Assembly (NCBI RefSeq): GCF_007595705.1 | Contig: NZ_NISY01000005.1 | Location: forward strand, 372,001 to 436,000 | Direction: 5' to 3' | Length of the DNA: 64,000 nt | Source of the DNA: Streptomyces sp. SAJ15 | Lineage (GTDB): Bacteria > Actinomycetota > Actinomycetes > Streptomycetales > Streptomycetaceae | Shown: positions 15,675 to 24,439 of the stretch, piece by piece | Numbering within the stretch: the first letter of the stretch is position 1 | Layout: every line of letters begins with the position of its first letter | Translations under genes and position numbers: made by a program | The notes under the pieces: generated by a model | Database searches by the model: none | Told to the model about the DNA's origin: nothing | What the model saw: only the letters and a program-made list of their open reading frames with translations

Positions 15675-16511
15675 TCAGGACTCCCGGCGCGAGGTCGCGG
15701 CCAGCGAGCCGAGGAGTGTGAGTGCGTCGCTGCTGGGTGACGTCGGCTCCGCGTGGTAGACGACGAGTTCCTGGCCGGGGGCCGAGCGGACGTCGAACGT
15801 CTGCATGGTCAGCGTCAGCGGCCCGACCTCGCGGTGCTCGAAGCGCTTGCGTTCCAGTGCCTTGCCCCGCACGTCGTGGTGGGCCCACAGGTCGGCGAAC
15901 TCCGGGCTGTGGTGCAGCAGTTCGGCGAGCAGGTGCCGCAGCCGCCAGTCGTCGGGCGCCGCGCCGTAGCCGAGTCGAAAGCCTGCCACGGCGTTGCGCG
16001 CGACGTCGTACCAGTCGCGGTAGAAGGTGCGGGCCGCGGGGTCGGTGAACACGGCGTGCATGAGGTTGCGCGAGTGCGCCCAGCCGTGGAAGAGCGCGTC
16101 GGCGATCGTGTTGGAGGCGAGGACGTCGTACGCGCGGTTGTAGACGATGGCCGGGTTGTGCGGCCAGGCGTCCATGAGCGCCAGCAGGCTCGGCTCGACC
16201 CGGTCCGCGACGGCGGGGGCACCGGTGCGTGCGTGGGGGCCGAGGCCGGCGAGCCGGAACAGGTGCAGGCGGCCGTCCTCGTCCAGCCGCAGGGCGGCGG
16301 CCAGCGCGTCGAGCACCTGCGCGGAGGGGGTGCGCTCCCGGCCCTGCTCCAGGCGTACGTAGTAGTCGGCGCTGACGCCGGCGAGGAGGGCCACCTCCTC
16401 GCGCCGAAGCCCCGGTACCCGGCGATACCCCGTGGCGGGGAGGTTCACCTGGGCCGGGGTGACGTGGGCGCGCCGGGCGGTGAGGTAGGCGCCGAGCTCT
16501 GAGCGTGCCAT
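15675..16511 (-). CDS. XRE-family regulator with MmyB-like ligand-binding domain
   Basis: A 278-residue protein. The N-terminal HTH (about 5-75) shows GLRREEVALLAGVSADYYVRLEQGRE, and residues about 95-265 form the MmyB-like domain (ANTIADALFHGW, NLMHAVFTDPAARTFYRDWYDVA, GPLTLTMQTFDVRSAPGQELVVYHAEP). This is a large actinomycete family whose members usually control an adjacent, divergently transcribed oxidoreductase. That arrangement is found here with the SDR gene at 16614 and a perfect palindrome between them. The ligand is unknown; fatty acids bind some relatives. Confidence 0.88.
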   Translation of the reverse strand: MARSELGAYLTARRAHVTPAQVNLPATGYRRVPGLRREEVALLAGVSADYYVRLEQGRERTPSAQVLDALAAALRLDEDGRLHLFRLAGLGPHARTGAPAVADRVEPSLLALMDAWPHNPAIVYNRAYDVLASNTIADALFHGWAHSRNLMHAVFTDPAARTFYRDWYDVARNAVAGFRLGYGAAPDDWRLRHLLAELLHHSPEFADLWAHHDVRGKALERKRFEHREVGPLTLTMQTFDVRSAPGQELVVYHAEPTSPSSDALTLLGSLAATSRRES

Positions 16512-16543
16512 GCCGCCATGTTAGGTCCGGGTCCGCCGCGCTT

Positions 16544-16564
16544 CCTGGGTGCGCCGCACCCAGG
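16544..16564. promoter_or_regulatory. 21-base palindromic operator between the XRE and SDR genes
   Basis: CCTGGGTGCG-C-CGCACCCAGG has perfect ten-base arms. It lies 33 bases from the regulator start and 50 bases before the SDR start, so one bound dimer could control both promoters. Most likely the target of the adjacent XRE/MmyB regulator. Confidence 0.75.
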
Positions 16565-16613
16565 AGGACGCCGCCTCTCCCGCGGGCGCTCCGGCTGGGA
16601 CAGCCTCCAGGGC

Positions 16614-17384
16614 ATGACCACACAACACCCGGACAACGCCAAGCCGGCCGACCGCAAGGTCGTCCTCGTCACCGGCGCCAGCAGCGGCATCGGCGCGGCC
16701 GTCGCCGCACGACTCGCGACAGAGGGACACCAGGTGGTGGCCGGTGCACGCCGCACCGGCCACCTGCGGGCACTGGCGGAGAGCACGGCCGAGGCGGCCG
16801 CCCGCTCCGGCGGCGGCCTGCAGCCGATACGGCTGGACGTGACGGACCGCGCGGACGTCGCCGCCGCCGTCCAGGCCGCCCGCGACCTCCACGGCCGCGT
16901 CGACGTCCTGGTCGGAAACGCCGGCGTCATGCCCCTGTCGCGGCTGGACTCCCTGCTCGTCGACGAGTGGGACCGGATGATCGACGTGAACGTCCGCGGC
17001 CTGCTGCACGGGATCGCCGCGGCCCTGCCCGTGTTCGCCGCGCAGGGCTCGGGGCACTTCGTCACCGTCGCGAGCATCGGGGCTCACCAGGTCGTGCCCA
17101 CCGGAGCCGTCTACTGCGGCACGAAGTACGCGGCCTGGGCGATCACCGAGGGCCTGCGCCAGGAGTGCGACCCCTCGATCCGGGTCACGACCATCTCGCC
17201 CGGCGTGGTCGACTCCGAGCTCGCCGACACCATCACCGAGGCCGGCGCCGCCGAGGCCATGCGCGCCTACCGGGCCCACGCGATCGGGCCCGACGCCATC
17301 GCCGGCGCCGTCTCGTACGCCCTCGCGCAGCCGGCCGACGTCGACGTCAACGAGATCGTCGTGCGCCCCGTCCGCCAACGCTGA
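16614..17384 (+). CDS. Short-chain dehydrogenase/reductase
   Basis: A 256-residue classical SDR. The cofactor site is VLVTGASSGIGAAVA, followed by LDVTD, VGNAGVMPLS, the catalytic Ser in VTVASIGAH and YCGTK holding the catalytic Tyr and Lys. The ATG at 16614 begins just before the Rossmann fold; an open frame from 16518 would add unrelated sequence across the operator. It should be an NAD(P)H-dependent reductase of unknown substrate under control of the divergent XRE regulator. After its stop, GGAGG and an ATG at 17402 start a short frame that runs into the end of the next gene, and may be the relic of a lost second gene. Confidence 0.88.
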   Translation: MTTQHPDNAKPADRKVVLVTGASSGIGAAVAARLATEGHQVVAGARRTGHLRALAESTAEAAARSGGGLQPIRLDVTDRADVAAAVQAARDLHGRVDVLVGNAGVMPLSRLDSLLVDEWDRMIDVNVRGLLHGIAAALPVFAAQGSGHFVTVASIGAHQVVPTGAVYCGTKYAAWAITEGLRQECDPSIRVTTISPGVVDSELADTITEAGAAEAMRAYRAHAIGPDAIAGAVSYALAQPADVDVNEIVVRPVRQR

Positions 17385-17456
17385 ACCCACCGGAGGACCT
17401 CATGACCGCATCCCCCGGACGAACGGCAGGCCGGCGGTGTGGTCGGGAACCGGGGA

Positions 17457-18968
17457 TCAGGCGTACAGGACGAGGACCACCGCCGTCGCCGCCAGTACGG
17501 CGTACACGGCGGCCGCCACGCGGAGGCCGAAGCGCAGGAGCGTGTGCTCCGAGACGTCCGCGGTCCTCGCGCGGTCGCCCGCCACGGCCAGGATCAGCAT
17601 GATCATCGGCAGTGAGGTGAAGACGGCGTGGCCCGCGGCGCTGTTCTGCAGGGCCGCGAACCAGGTGTCGAGCCCCGCGCCGCTCGGGGCGAGGCGCTCC
17701 TGAAGCGGCATCATCATCGCGTTGCCGCCGACGTTCGAGCCGGTGATGAAGCCGCTGAGCATGCCGAGCGCGGGCGCGGCCAGCGCGGTGACCAGCGGTG
17801 GCGCCCCGGCGACCGCCGCGCCCAGCTCCCCGATCATGCCACTGTCCGCCATCAGCCGCCCGAGGGCGACGAACCCGGTCAGGGCGAGCAGCGGCCGAGC
17901 GACGCGGGCCAGCGCGGCGCGGGCGTCCGGGCCGTGCGGACGGCCGCCGTCCAACAGCAGGGCGGCGGCCAGGAGGGGCAGGCCCGGTGAGGACAGCAGC
18001 GCGAAGCTGGCGCCACCCGCGTGCAGTTCCACCGTCGGGACCCCGGCCGCCTTCGCCGCGCGCGTGAGCGCGATACCGCCGAGGACGAGGCCGTACGCAC
18101 GCAGGACCGCACGCGGCGGCAGCAGTCCACCGGCGGGCTCCGCGCCGGAGCGGGACCGGGTGGGCTCCGCGCCGGACCGGGGTCGGGTCGTCTTCGCGCC
18201 GAGGCGGGATCGACGGGTGGCGCAGAGCGCCAGTCCGATGGTCGTGGTCAGCAACCCCGCCAGGACGCCCGCCGGTTGGACCACGCCCGCCAGGTTGAGC
18301 GCCAGCAGCCCGAGCGAGAGCGTGGCACCCGCGGCCGCGGCCATGGCGGCGGTACGGAACCGGCGCCGCGGGCCGGCCAGCAGCGCCGCCCACACCGTCA
18401 CCAGAGGGAAGACCAGGCCGCTGGCGACCGCGGTGGCGGTGCCCAGGGTGGCCGTCTCCATGCCGGTGAGCGCGGCACCGATGACGGTGGCGAGGCCGAG
18501 GGTGCCCCACGGCATGATGTTCATGCCGAGCATGGCCTGCCGCAGGGCGGTCGGGGGTGGCGCCAGGGCGAGCAGCACGGGCACGGTGACCAGCAGCGAC
18601 ACCCCGAAGCCGGTGAGCGCCTCCACGGTGGGCGCGATGCCCGCCACCACCAGGGCGATCTTCGCGGGTCCCGGAAGCGGCAGCCCGCGCACCCAGTCCT
18701 GCAGCGATCGGTGTACCTCCCGACGGGTGAGCACCTGGCTGAGGTAGACGCCGGGCAGCATCACCGCGGCGGCGTTGAGCACCAGCAGACCGGCCGCTCC
18801 GGCCCCCGTCGCCAGCGTCGCGTCCGGCAACGTGAAGTCCGGCAGCCACCAGATCAGCACCGCCGCCAGCGCGGCGCCCGCGACCGCCGCCCAGTGCGCC
18901 GGCCGACGCAGACCCGTGATGATTCCCAACACCATGACGAGCGGGGACACCGCTATAGCCCAGACCAT
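17457..18968 (-). CDS. lctP: L-lactate permease family transporter
   Basis: A 503-residue membrane protein with about 12 hydrophobic helices, belonging to the lactate permease family (proton-linked lactate or glycolate uptake). Recognisable parts are APTVEALTGFGVSLLVTVPVL, MNIMPWGTLGLATVIGAALTG and, near the end, GMLSGFITGSNVGGNAMMMPLQ. A hydrophilic loop in the middle has two near-identical RSGAEP repeats. I prefer the ATG at 18968 (MVWAIAVSPLVM), which leads straight into the first helix; a GTG at 19010 adds 14 polar residues. Neither has a strong Shine-Dalgarno. It lies downstream of an AraC regulator on the same strand, a plausible controller. Confidence 0.82.
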   Translation of the reverse strand: MVWAIAVSPLVMVLGIITGLRRPAHWAAVAGAALAAVLIWWLPDFTLPDATLATGAGAAGLLVLNAAAVMLPGVYLSQVLTRREVHRSLQDWVRGLPLPGPAKIALVVAGIAPTVEALTGFGVSLLVTVPVLLALAPPPTALRQAMLGMNIMPWGTLGLATVIGAALTGMETATLGTATAVASGLVFPLVTVWAALLAGPRRRFRTAAMAAAAGATLSLGLLALNLAGVVQPAGVLAGLLTTTIGLALCATRRSRLGAKTTRPRSGAEPTRSRSGAEPAGGLLPPRAVLRAYGLVLGGIALTRAAKAAGVPTVELHAGGASFALLSSPGLPLLAAALLLDGGRPHGPDARAALARVARPLLALTGFVALGRLMADSGMIGELGAAVAGAPPLVTALAAPALGMLSGFITGSNVGGNAMMMPLQERLAPSGAGLDTWFAALQNSAAGHAVFTSLPMIMLILAVAGDRARTADVSEHTLLRFGLRVAAAVYAVLAATAVVLVLYA

Positions 18969-19119
18969 GTGTTCCAGTCGCCCTTCGTCTCTCGCCTGTA
19001 CGACCGACACACAGCCTGGCGGCGACGGCCGGCCGTGGTCTTGAACGAAAGTCGCGGAGGCGTCGACAGAACTCGGGGCACAGCGGCCCAGGGAAACAGC
19101 GGCACAGGGGCACAGGGCG

Positions 19120-19962
19120 TCAGGGACGGATGGCTCCCGGCGTGACCCCGAAGTACCGCTTGCAGACCCGGGTCAGGTGCGCCTGGTCGGCGAAGCCCGT
19201 GGCGGCCGCCACCTCCGCCGGTCGCTGCCCGGCCAGCAGGAGTCGGCGGGCCCGGTTGGCACGCAGCCGCAGCAGATAGGCGTGCGGAGGCAGCCCGTAC
19301 GCCTGGCGGAAGGCGGCGATGAGCGTGGCCCGCGGCATGCCCGCGGCGGCGCTGAGCTCAGCGACGGTGACGGGCTCGGTCCACCGGTCGTGCAGCAGCT
19401 GCCGGGCCAGATCCGGACCGCGGCGCACGCCGCGCGGCGGCCCGGGGGCGGACGCACGGCCGGTGCGCGCATGCCGCCGCAGCACCGCGCCCAGGCCGTC
19501 GAGCAGCAGGGATTCGGCGGTGAGGGGATCGGTGGCGCGCTCCTGCTCCCGGTGGACGCGGCGCAGCCGGGCGAACAGCCCCGCGTCCCGTACGGCCGTC
19601 TCCGGAAACCAGACGTCGGGAGCCCCCAGGCGCTCGCGGGCCAGCTCGTCGACCATCGCGGTGTCGAAGTAGAACATCCGGTACCGCCAGCCGGACTCCG
19701 CGGCGGCGAAGCCGGTGTGCACCTGGCCGGGGTTGAGGATCACCAGTTGTCCGGCGGGCACCACGACCTTCCCGCCGGCCATGTGCAGCCCCTCCGCGCC
19801 CTCTTCGATGACGCCGACGGAGAGCTGCTCGTGGCTGTGCCGGTCGAACGCGAAGCGCTCGAATCGGGCCGCCAGCAGCTCCACCCGCGGACTGGCGACC
19901 GCGGTCCACAGCCGTGCGTGCTCGCTCCCCGCTCCCATCGACGCATGCTCGCAGACCGGCAC
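19120..19962 (-). CDS. AraC-family regulator with cupin sensor domain
   Basis: A 280-residue regulator. The N-terminal cupin (about 25-110) shows HSHEQLSVGVIEEG, VVPAGQLVILNPGQVHTG and YRMFYFDTAMVDEL. The C-terminal double HTH (about 180-280) shows PVTVAELSAAAGMPRATLIAAFRQAYGLPPHAYLLRLR and AEVAAATGFADQAHLTRVCKRYFGVTPGAIR, each in the typical AraC form. The first Met is at 19962; a second Met at 19938 is equally possible. It lies 151 bases upstream of the permease gene on the same strand. Ligand unknown. Confidence 0.87.
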   Translation of the reverse strand: MPVCEHASMGAGSEHARLWTAVASPRVELLAARFERFAFDRHSHEQLSVGVIEEGAEGLHMAGGKVVVPAGQLVILNPGQVHTGFAAAESGWRYRMFYFDTAMVDELARERLGAPDVWFPETAVRDAGLFARLRRVHREQERATDPLTAESLLLDGLGAVLRRHARTGRASAPGPPRGVRRGPDLARQLLHDRWTEPVTVAELSAAAGMPRATLIAAFRQAYGLPPHAYLLRLRANRARRLLLAGQRPAEVAAATGFADQAHLTRVCKRYFGVTPGAIRP

Positions 19963-20054
19963 TCCCCGTCATAGGGCGCTACTCACAACGTCGGTGGCCA
20001 CGGAACGGCGACCGTGCGGCCGCCCGGCTCATCTTTGGAAAAGGGGTACGACGC

Positions 20055-21857
20055 TCAGCCGGGCAGCGGCGCCCGCCAGGTGATGCGGGTGCCACCGGAC
20101 GAGGGCGCTTCGACGGTCAGGGAGCCGTGGTGGAGCTCCGCGCGGGCGCGCATGTTGGCCAGGCCGCCGGTGTGCCGGGCGGTGCCGAGGCCGACGCCGT
20201 CGTCGACGACGGTCAGGGTGACCGTGTCTCCGTGGCCGGGCCCGCGGCCGTCGTCGTCGCGGCCCACGGCGAGGGTGATGTCCACGCGCCGGGCGCGCGC
20301 GTGCCGGGCGGCGTTGCTGAGCGCCTCGGCGGCCACCGCGAGGACGTGTTCGGCGAGTTCGGGCGGGACGTTGGTGTCCACCGGCCCCTCGATGCGCAGG
20401 GACGGGGTGAAGCCGAGGGTCCGGGCGGCGCTCCGCACGGCCTCGGCCATGCCGTGGCGCAGGCTCGGGCCGCCGGGGCCGACGCCGGCCGTGCGCAGCC
20501 CGAAGATGGTCGAGCGGATGATCTGGATGGTGGTGTCCAGGTCGTCGACCGCGCGGCCGACGCGTTCGGCGGCCTCGGGGCGGTCGATGAGCCGGGTGGC
20601 GCTCTGCAGCGTCATTCCGGTGGCGAAGAGCCGCTGGATGGCCAGGTCGTGGAGGTCCCGGGCGATCCGGTCGCGGTCGTGGAGCACGGCCAGCTCCTCC
20701 GACTCGGCGCGCCGCTGGGCCAACTCCAGGGCGATCGCGGCCTGGTCGGCGAAGCCCGAGATCAGCTTCACCTCGGTGTCGTCGAACGGGGGCCGCCCGG
20801 CGCGCCGGTTGAGCCGCAGCGCGCCGCAGCCGCCGGTGTCGATGCGCAGCGGCACCGCCACGACGGGACCGCACGACTCCTCGGCGTCCTCGTCGCCCAG
20901 CGGGCAGGCCCGCTCGTCGGAGCGGAGGTGGGGGCTGGAGACGGGGGCGCCGGTGCGCACCGCCAGGCCGGCCAGCGATCCGTCGACCGGCAGGGTCAGC
21001 CCCTCGACGCGTTCCGCCCCCTGTCCGTACGCCACCGCCACCGTCAGCGTGTCGGGGCCGGGCACCTCGCCGGCCGTCGTCCCCGACGGGGCGTCCGGTG
21101 CCGTGCCGGGCGACGACGGGTCGGACGCGCCGAACGCGCCGCGCGCCCCGGCGTCCCGGTCCGAAGGGAGCAGCACGACGGCGCGGTCCGCGCCGGCGAC
21201 CTCGGCCGCGTACTCGGCGATCAGGTGCAGCACCTGGGCCGCGTCCGTGCCGGAGAGCAGGGTCCGGGTGATCTCCCCCAGCGCCTCCAGCCAGCGCTCG
21301 CGGCGACGGCTCTCCTCGTACATGCGGGCGTGGTCGATGGCCACGCCCGCGGCGATGGACAGGGTGGTCAACACCGCCTCGTCGTCGGCGTCGAAGACGC
21401 CGCCGCGCTTCTCGGTGAGGTAGAGGTTGCCGAAGACCTCGTCGCGGACCCGGACCGGCACCCCGAGGAAGCTCCGCATCGGCGGGTGGTGCTCGGGGAA
21501 GCCGTAACTGCGGGGATGCCGGCCGAGGTCGGTGAGGCGCAGCGGGACCGGGTTGTGGATGAGCTCGCCCAGGATGCCCCGTCCGCACGGGGAGGGCCCG
21601 ATGCGGGCCACCAGCTCGTCGGCCATGCCCACCGGCAGGAACTGCGACAGGCGCTGTCCGTCGCCGACGACGCCGAGCGCGCCGTACTCCGCGTTGGTGA
21701 GGGTGACCGCCGCCTCGACGATCCCCCGGAGCACCTGCGGCAGTTCGAGCCCGCGTCCCAGGCTCATCACCGCGTCGAGCAGACTGCGCATCCGGTCGGG
21801 TTCCCGCAGCTGCGGCCAACGCGCCGCCGACGGCTTCTGGTCAGGTGTTTCGGACAT
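20055..21857 (-). CDS. DevS/DosT-like GAF-GAF sensor histidine kinase
   Basis: A 600-residue kinase without membrane segments. GAF-A (about 25-170) contains GFPEHHPPMRSFLGVPVRVRDEVFGNLYL (split here), closely matching mycobacterial DosS/DosT, in which the haem-binding His lies in this domain. GAF-B (about 190-375) has a disordered insert. The HisKA_3 helix has the phospho-His in RDRIARDLHDLAIQRLFATG, and the HATPase has NAARHA, VDDGVGL and GGLANM. By homology it should sense O2, NO or redox state and phosphorylate a NarL-type regulator. No regulator is adjacent. The DevR-type one at 14815 is the obvious candidate, only 5 kb away beside the flavohemoglobin. Confidence 0.88.
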   Translation of the reverse strand: MSETPDQKPSAARWPQLREPDRMRSLLDAVMSLGRGLELPQVLRGIVEAAVTLTNAEYGALGVVGDGQRLSQFLPVGMADELVARIGPSPCGRGILGELIHNPVPLRLTDLGRHPRSYGFPEHHPPMRSFLGVPVRVRDEVFGNLYLTEKRGGVFDADDEAVLTTLSIAAGVAIDHARMYEESRRRERWLEALGEITRTLLSGTDAAQVLHLIAEYAAEVAGADRAVVLLPSDRDAGARGAFGASDPSSPGTAPDAPSGTTAGEVPGPDTLTVAVAYGQGAERVEGLTLPVDGSLAGLAVRTGAPVSSPHLRSDERACPLGDEDAEESCGPVVAVPLRIDTGGCGALRLNRRAGRPPFDDTEVKLISGFADQAAIALELAQRRAESEELAVLHDRDRIARDLHDLAIQRLFATGMTLQSATRLIDRPEAAERVGRAVDDLDTTIQIIRSTIFGLRTAGVGPGGPSLRHGMAEAVRSAARTLGFTPSLRIEGPVDTNVPPELAEHVLAVAAEALSNAARHARARRVDITLAVGRDDDGRGPGHGDTVTLTVVDDGVGLGTARHTGGLANMRARAELHHGSLTVEAPSSGGTRITWRAPLPG

Positions 21858-21916
21858 CCGCGCCTAGGTGACTGGGAGGAGGGTGACCAGAGCGATTCTT
21901 GATCGTTAAGCAGGTC

Positions 21917-23048
21917 ATGTTTTCGAGTGTCGATACTACTGCGTACGCTCCGGGGCCTGTTGACCACAGCGCGCTGACCGCCGCCCTGTTCGCGGACGCC
22001 CCCGCGGCCCGGCACGCGCACTGGCGCGAGGTCGTCTCCGGGGAGCTCTTCCGGTACCGCCCCGGGCTCACCGTCGAGGAGCGCCACGCGCTCTCCTCGC
22101 CCGGCTCCGCGCGCTCCACGAGGAGACGCCCGACGCCGAGGCGCTGGCGCGCGACCCACGGCGGTTGGCGGCGATGCACGAGTGGGCCGCGGTGGTCGAC
22201 GGGGCGCTGGCCACCGTCGCCGGGGCCACTACAACCTGTTCCTGGGCAGTCTGGTCGATGACGACCGGTCACCGTCCCGCGAAACGAGGGGGCGGAGAAG
22301 TTCATGCCCAACTCCGGTCCGGCGGGCGGCCCGAAGAGCGCGGTGGTGGCCGCCCGGCTGCTCGTCGACGGGCGGGACCTGGGCGTCTTCCTCTTCCTCA
22401 CCCCGCTCACCGACCGGGACGGGGTTCCGCTGCCCGGGATCCGGGTGCGGGAGCTGCCCGAGCGGATCGGCAGCCCGGTCGACCACTGCGTCACGGCGTT
22501 CGACCGGGTCCGTCTGGACCGCGGCGCGCTGGTGCAGGGCCCACACGGCAGGCTGCGGGCCGACGGTTCGTTAGAGAGCTCGGTGGGCAGCCCGAGAAAA
22601 CGTTTCCTCGCCGCCATCGGTCGGGTCACCGTGGGCAAGCTGTGCATGAGCGCGAGCGCGCTCGGCGGCAGCCGCGCCGCGCTGGCCATCGCCGTCCGCG
22701 TCGGGCCCGGCGCTGGAGCTGGTCGCGGCCCATGCCACGCTGCAGGCGGCGGACGCGTTCATCGCGGCGCTCGACTCGGTGACGGACTCCGCCACCCGGG
22801 CCGTCCTCGGGGAGCTGTGCGCGCTGTTCCTCCTGGAGGCGGTCGCCCCGCGAACCGGCGAGCTGCTGGCCGACGGCCGGATGAGCGCCGAGCAGGTCCG
22901 GGCGCTGCCCGACACCGTCGAGCGGCTGACCGCCGCGCTGGCCCCTCACCTGACGGCGCTCGCCGAGGCGTGCGATGTGCCGGAGGAGCATCTCTCGGGG
23001 CTGCCGCTGCTCTCCGTGCCCGATCCGGTGACCCGGCGAACCGGGTGA
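21917..23048 (+). pseudogene. Acyl-CoA oxidase/dehydrogenase-like pseudogene
   Basis: Family-like sequence runs across this stretch in successively different frames. It begins at the ATG 21917 with HAHWREVVSGELF and YRPGLTVEERHAL, shifts near 22090 to RDPRRLAAMHEWAAVVDGAL, shifts near 22215 to YNLFLGSLVD, then near 22300 to KFMPNSGPAGGPKSAVVAA, GVFLFLTPLTD, SPVDHCVTAFDRVRL and GSPRKRFLAAIGRVTVGKLC, and shifts again near 22700 to LELVAAHATLQAADAFIAAL, ending GLPLLSVPDPV at 23048. Relative to normal acyl-CoA oxidases the FAD-binding middle parts are missing, so both deletions and frameshifts occurred. The last fragment (from 22779) is an intact 89-codon frame but only the C terminus of the enzyme. 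Confidence 0.82.
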
Positions 23049-23171
23049 CACGTGCCGGCGACCCCAGCCCAGGGGTTGACCGGGGCCGCCGGGGGCATCC
23101 GAAGGGGGCGGACTGCCCGAATGAAACACCATCGGGCCGACTGAGGAGGGTGCCGTCCCTGGGGTGCCACA

Positions 23172-23193
23172 GGCAGTAAATATACATACTGCC
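23172..23193. promoter_or_regulatory. Inverted repeat in an AT-rich patch
   Basis: GGCAGTA at 23172-23178 pairs with TACTGCC at 23187-23193 around an eight-base AT-rich loop. It lies in a 55-base AT-rich island (about 23168-23225) that contrasts sharply with its surroundings and sits between the pseudogene end and the RpiR gene end, where no promoter is expected for either. Confidence 0.6.
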
Positions 23194-23207
23194 AAGTAAG
23201 CAAGGGC

Positions 23208-23221
23208 ATGAAAAATTTCAT
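23208..23221. promoter_or_regulatory. RpiR-type palindrome without an obvious gene
   Basis: ATGAAA-AA-TTTCAT is a perfect palindrome of the TGAAA-N-TTTCA kind bound by MurR/RpiR regulators. An RpiR regulator is encoded 150 bases away, but the site lies past the 3' end of that gene. No intact gene starts next to it, which suggests the controlled gene has been lost. Confidence 0.6.
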
Positions 23222-23374
23222 ACATGTCGGAGCACGTGAAAATCCTTGCTCACTCGAGTGTGGCACCCCTGGGAAGGCCCCGGGGAGGAAACCACTCGGG
23301 GGAACGCCGGGAAGCACCCCGGAGCACCGCCGGGGAACGGCGGGCGGTCCTGTCCGGCGGCGGCGGCGGGCGCG

Positions 23375-24298
23375 TCAGTAGTCCAGGAAGAAGTCGTGCT
23401 GCTCCGCGGCCTGCTCGTACTTCTCCAGCCGGAGCTGGGTGCGCTCGGGCTCGGCGTCCGCCATCGCCTGCAGGATGGCCGCGGAGAGCACCCCGGGGGC
23501 CGCGTAGGAGTCGAAGACGAGACGTGAACCGGTGCCCGCGGTGAGCGCCACATCGGCCTCCTCCACCAGCGGCCCCAGCGTCAGGTCGGTGATCAGCGCG
23601 ACGCGCAGGCCCGTGCGGCGCGCGGCCCGCATGGCCGACAGCAGCTCGTTGGAGTGCCGGGGCATGGCGAAGGCCAGTACCCACGTCCCGCCCGCCTCCC
23701 GCGACTGGAGCAGGGCGTCGTAGGCCACGCTGCCGCCGCGGGAGACCAGGCGCACGTCCGGATGGATCCGCTTGGCCGCGTAGGCGAAGTACTCGGCCAG
23801 CGAGACGGAGATCCGCAGGCCCAGGATGGTCAGCGGCACCGACCGGGCGAGCTCCCGGCCGATGTCGAGCACCTGGTCGGCGTCGGCGAAGACCCGGCGC
23901 AGGCTCTCCAGGTTGGCGATCTCGGCGTCGACGGCCGCCTGCAGCTCGTTGCGGCGGTCCTCCTCCCGGGTGTCCGGGGAGCCGGCGACCGCGCTCAGGG
24001 CGATGGGCTGCAGGGCCTCCCGGAGCGCGGGGTAGCCGCTGAAGCCCAGCGAGGAGGCGAAGCGGGTCACCGACGGCTGGCTCACCCCCACCCGATCCGC
24101 GAGATCCGTGATCGACAGGAACGCGGCCTCGGTGAGGTGGTCGGTGATGTACTGGGCGATGCGCCGTTGCGCGGGGGACAGCCGGTGGCCGCCGAACAAA
24201 GCACGCACCTTGTCCGCCGGGGCCGGTTCGCCCCCGGGAGCCCGCCTGCCCGGCGTGATCGCGGACGCCTGCGCGCGTGCCTGCTGCCCTGATGGCAC
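23375..24298 (-). CDS. MurR/RpiR-family regulator
   Basis: A 307-residue regulator. The N-terminal HTH (about 30-105) shows RLSPAQRRIAQYITDHL, LSITDLADRVGVSQPSVTRFASSLGFSGY; the SIS domain (about 145-285) shows ILGLRISVSLAEYFAYAAKRI, LVSRGGSVAYDALL, VLAFAMPRHSNELLSAMRAA and LRVALITDLTLGPLVEEAD. SIS domains of this family bind phosphosugars or related catabolic intermediates. AAGGAGG eight bases before the GTG at 24298 is a very good ribosome site. No sugar-acid or amino-acid catabolic gene lies next to it, unlike the usual arrangement. Confidence 0.87.
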   Translation of the reverse strand: MPSGQQARAQASAITPGRRAPGGEPAPADKVRALFGGHRLSPAQRRIAQYITDHLTEAAFLSITDLADRVGVSQPSVTRFASSLGFSGYPALREALQPIALSAVAGSPDTREEDRRNELQAAVDAEIANLESLRRVFADADQVLDIGRELARSVPLTILGLRISVSLAEYFAYAAKRIHPDVRLVSRGGSVAYDALLQSREAGGTWVLAFAMPRHSNELLSAMRAARRTGLRVALITDLTLGPLVEEADVALTAGTGSRLVFDSYAAPGVLSAAILQAMADAEPERTQLRLEKYEQAAEQHDFFLDY

Positions 24299-24439
24299 CG
24301 GTGTGCCTCCTTATCGTCCCGCTCCCGCTCAACATAGCTCACGCACCGTGGTCGCCATCACGGGCAGCGAGCGGGACCGGCCCCCGGTCGCCCTCCCGTC
24401 GAGGGGGCCTGAGCGCGAGGCACCGGGCGCCCACGGACG

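Noticed and set aside
20029..21819. 596-codon minus frame parallel to the histidine kinase
   Set aside because: It is an out-of-frame shadow of the GAF kinase; the kinase frame has all the motifs.
22304..23179. 291-codon ORF as an intact enzyme
   Set aside because: Only its middle resembles acyl-CoA oxidase; both ends are frameshifted relative to the family, so it is part of a pseudogene.
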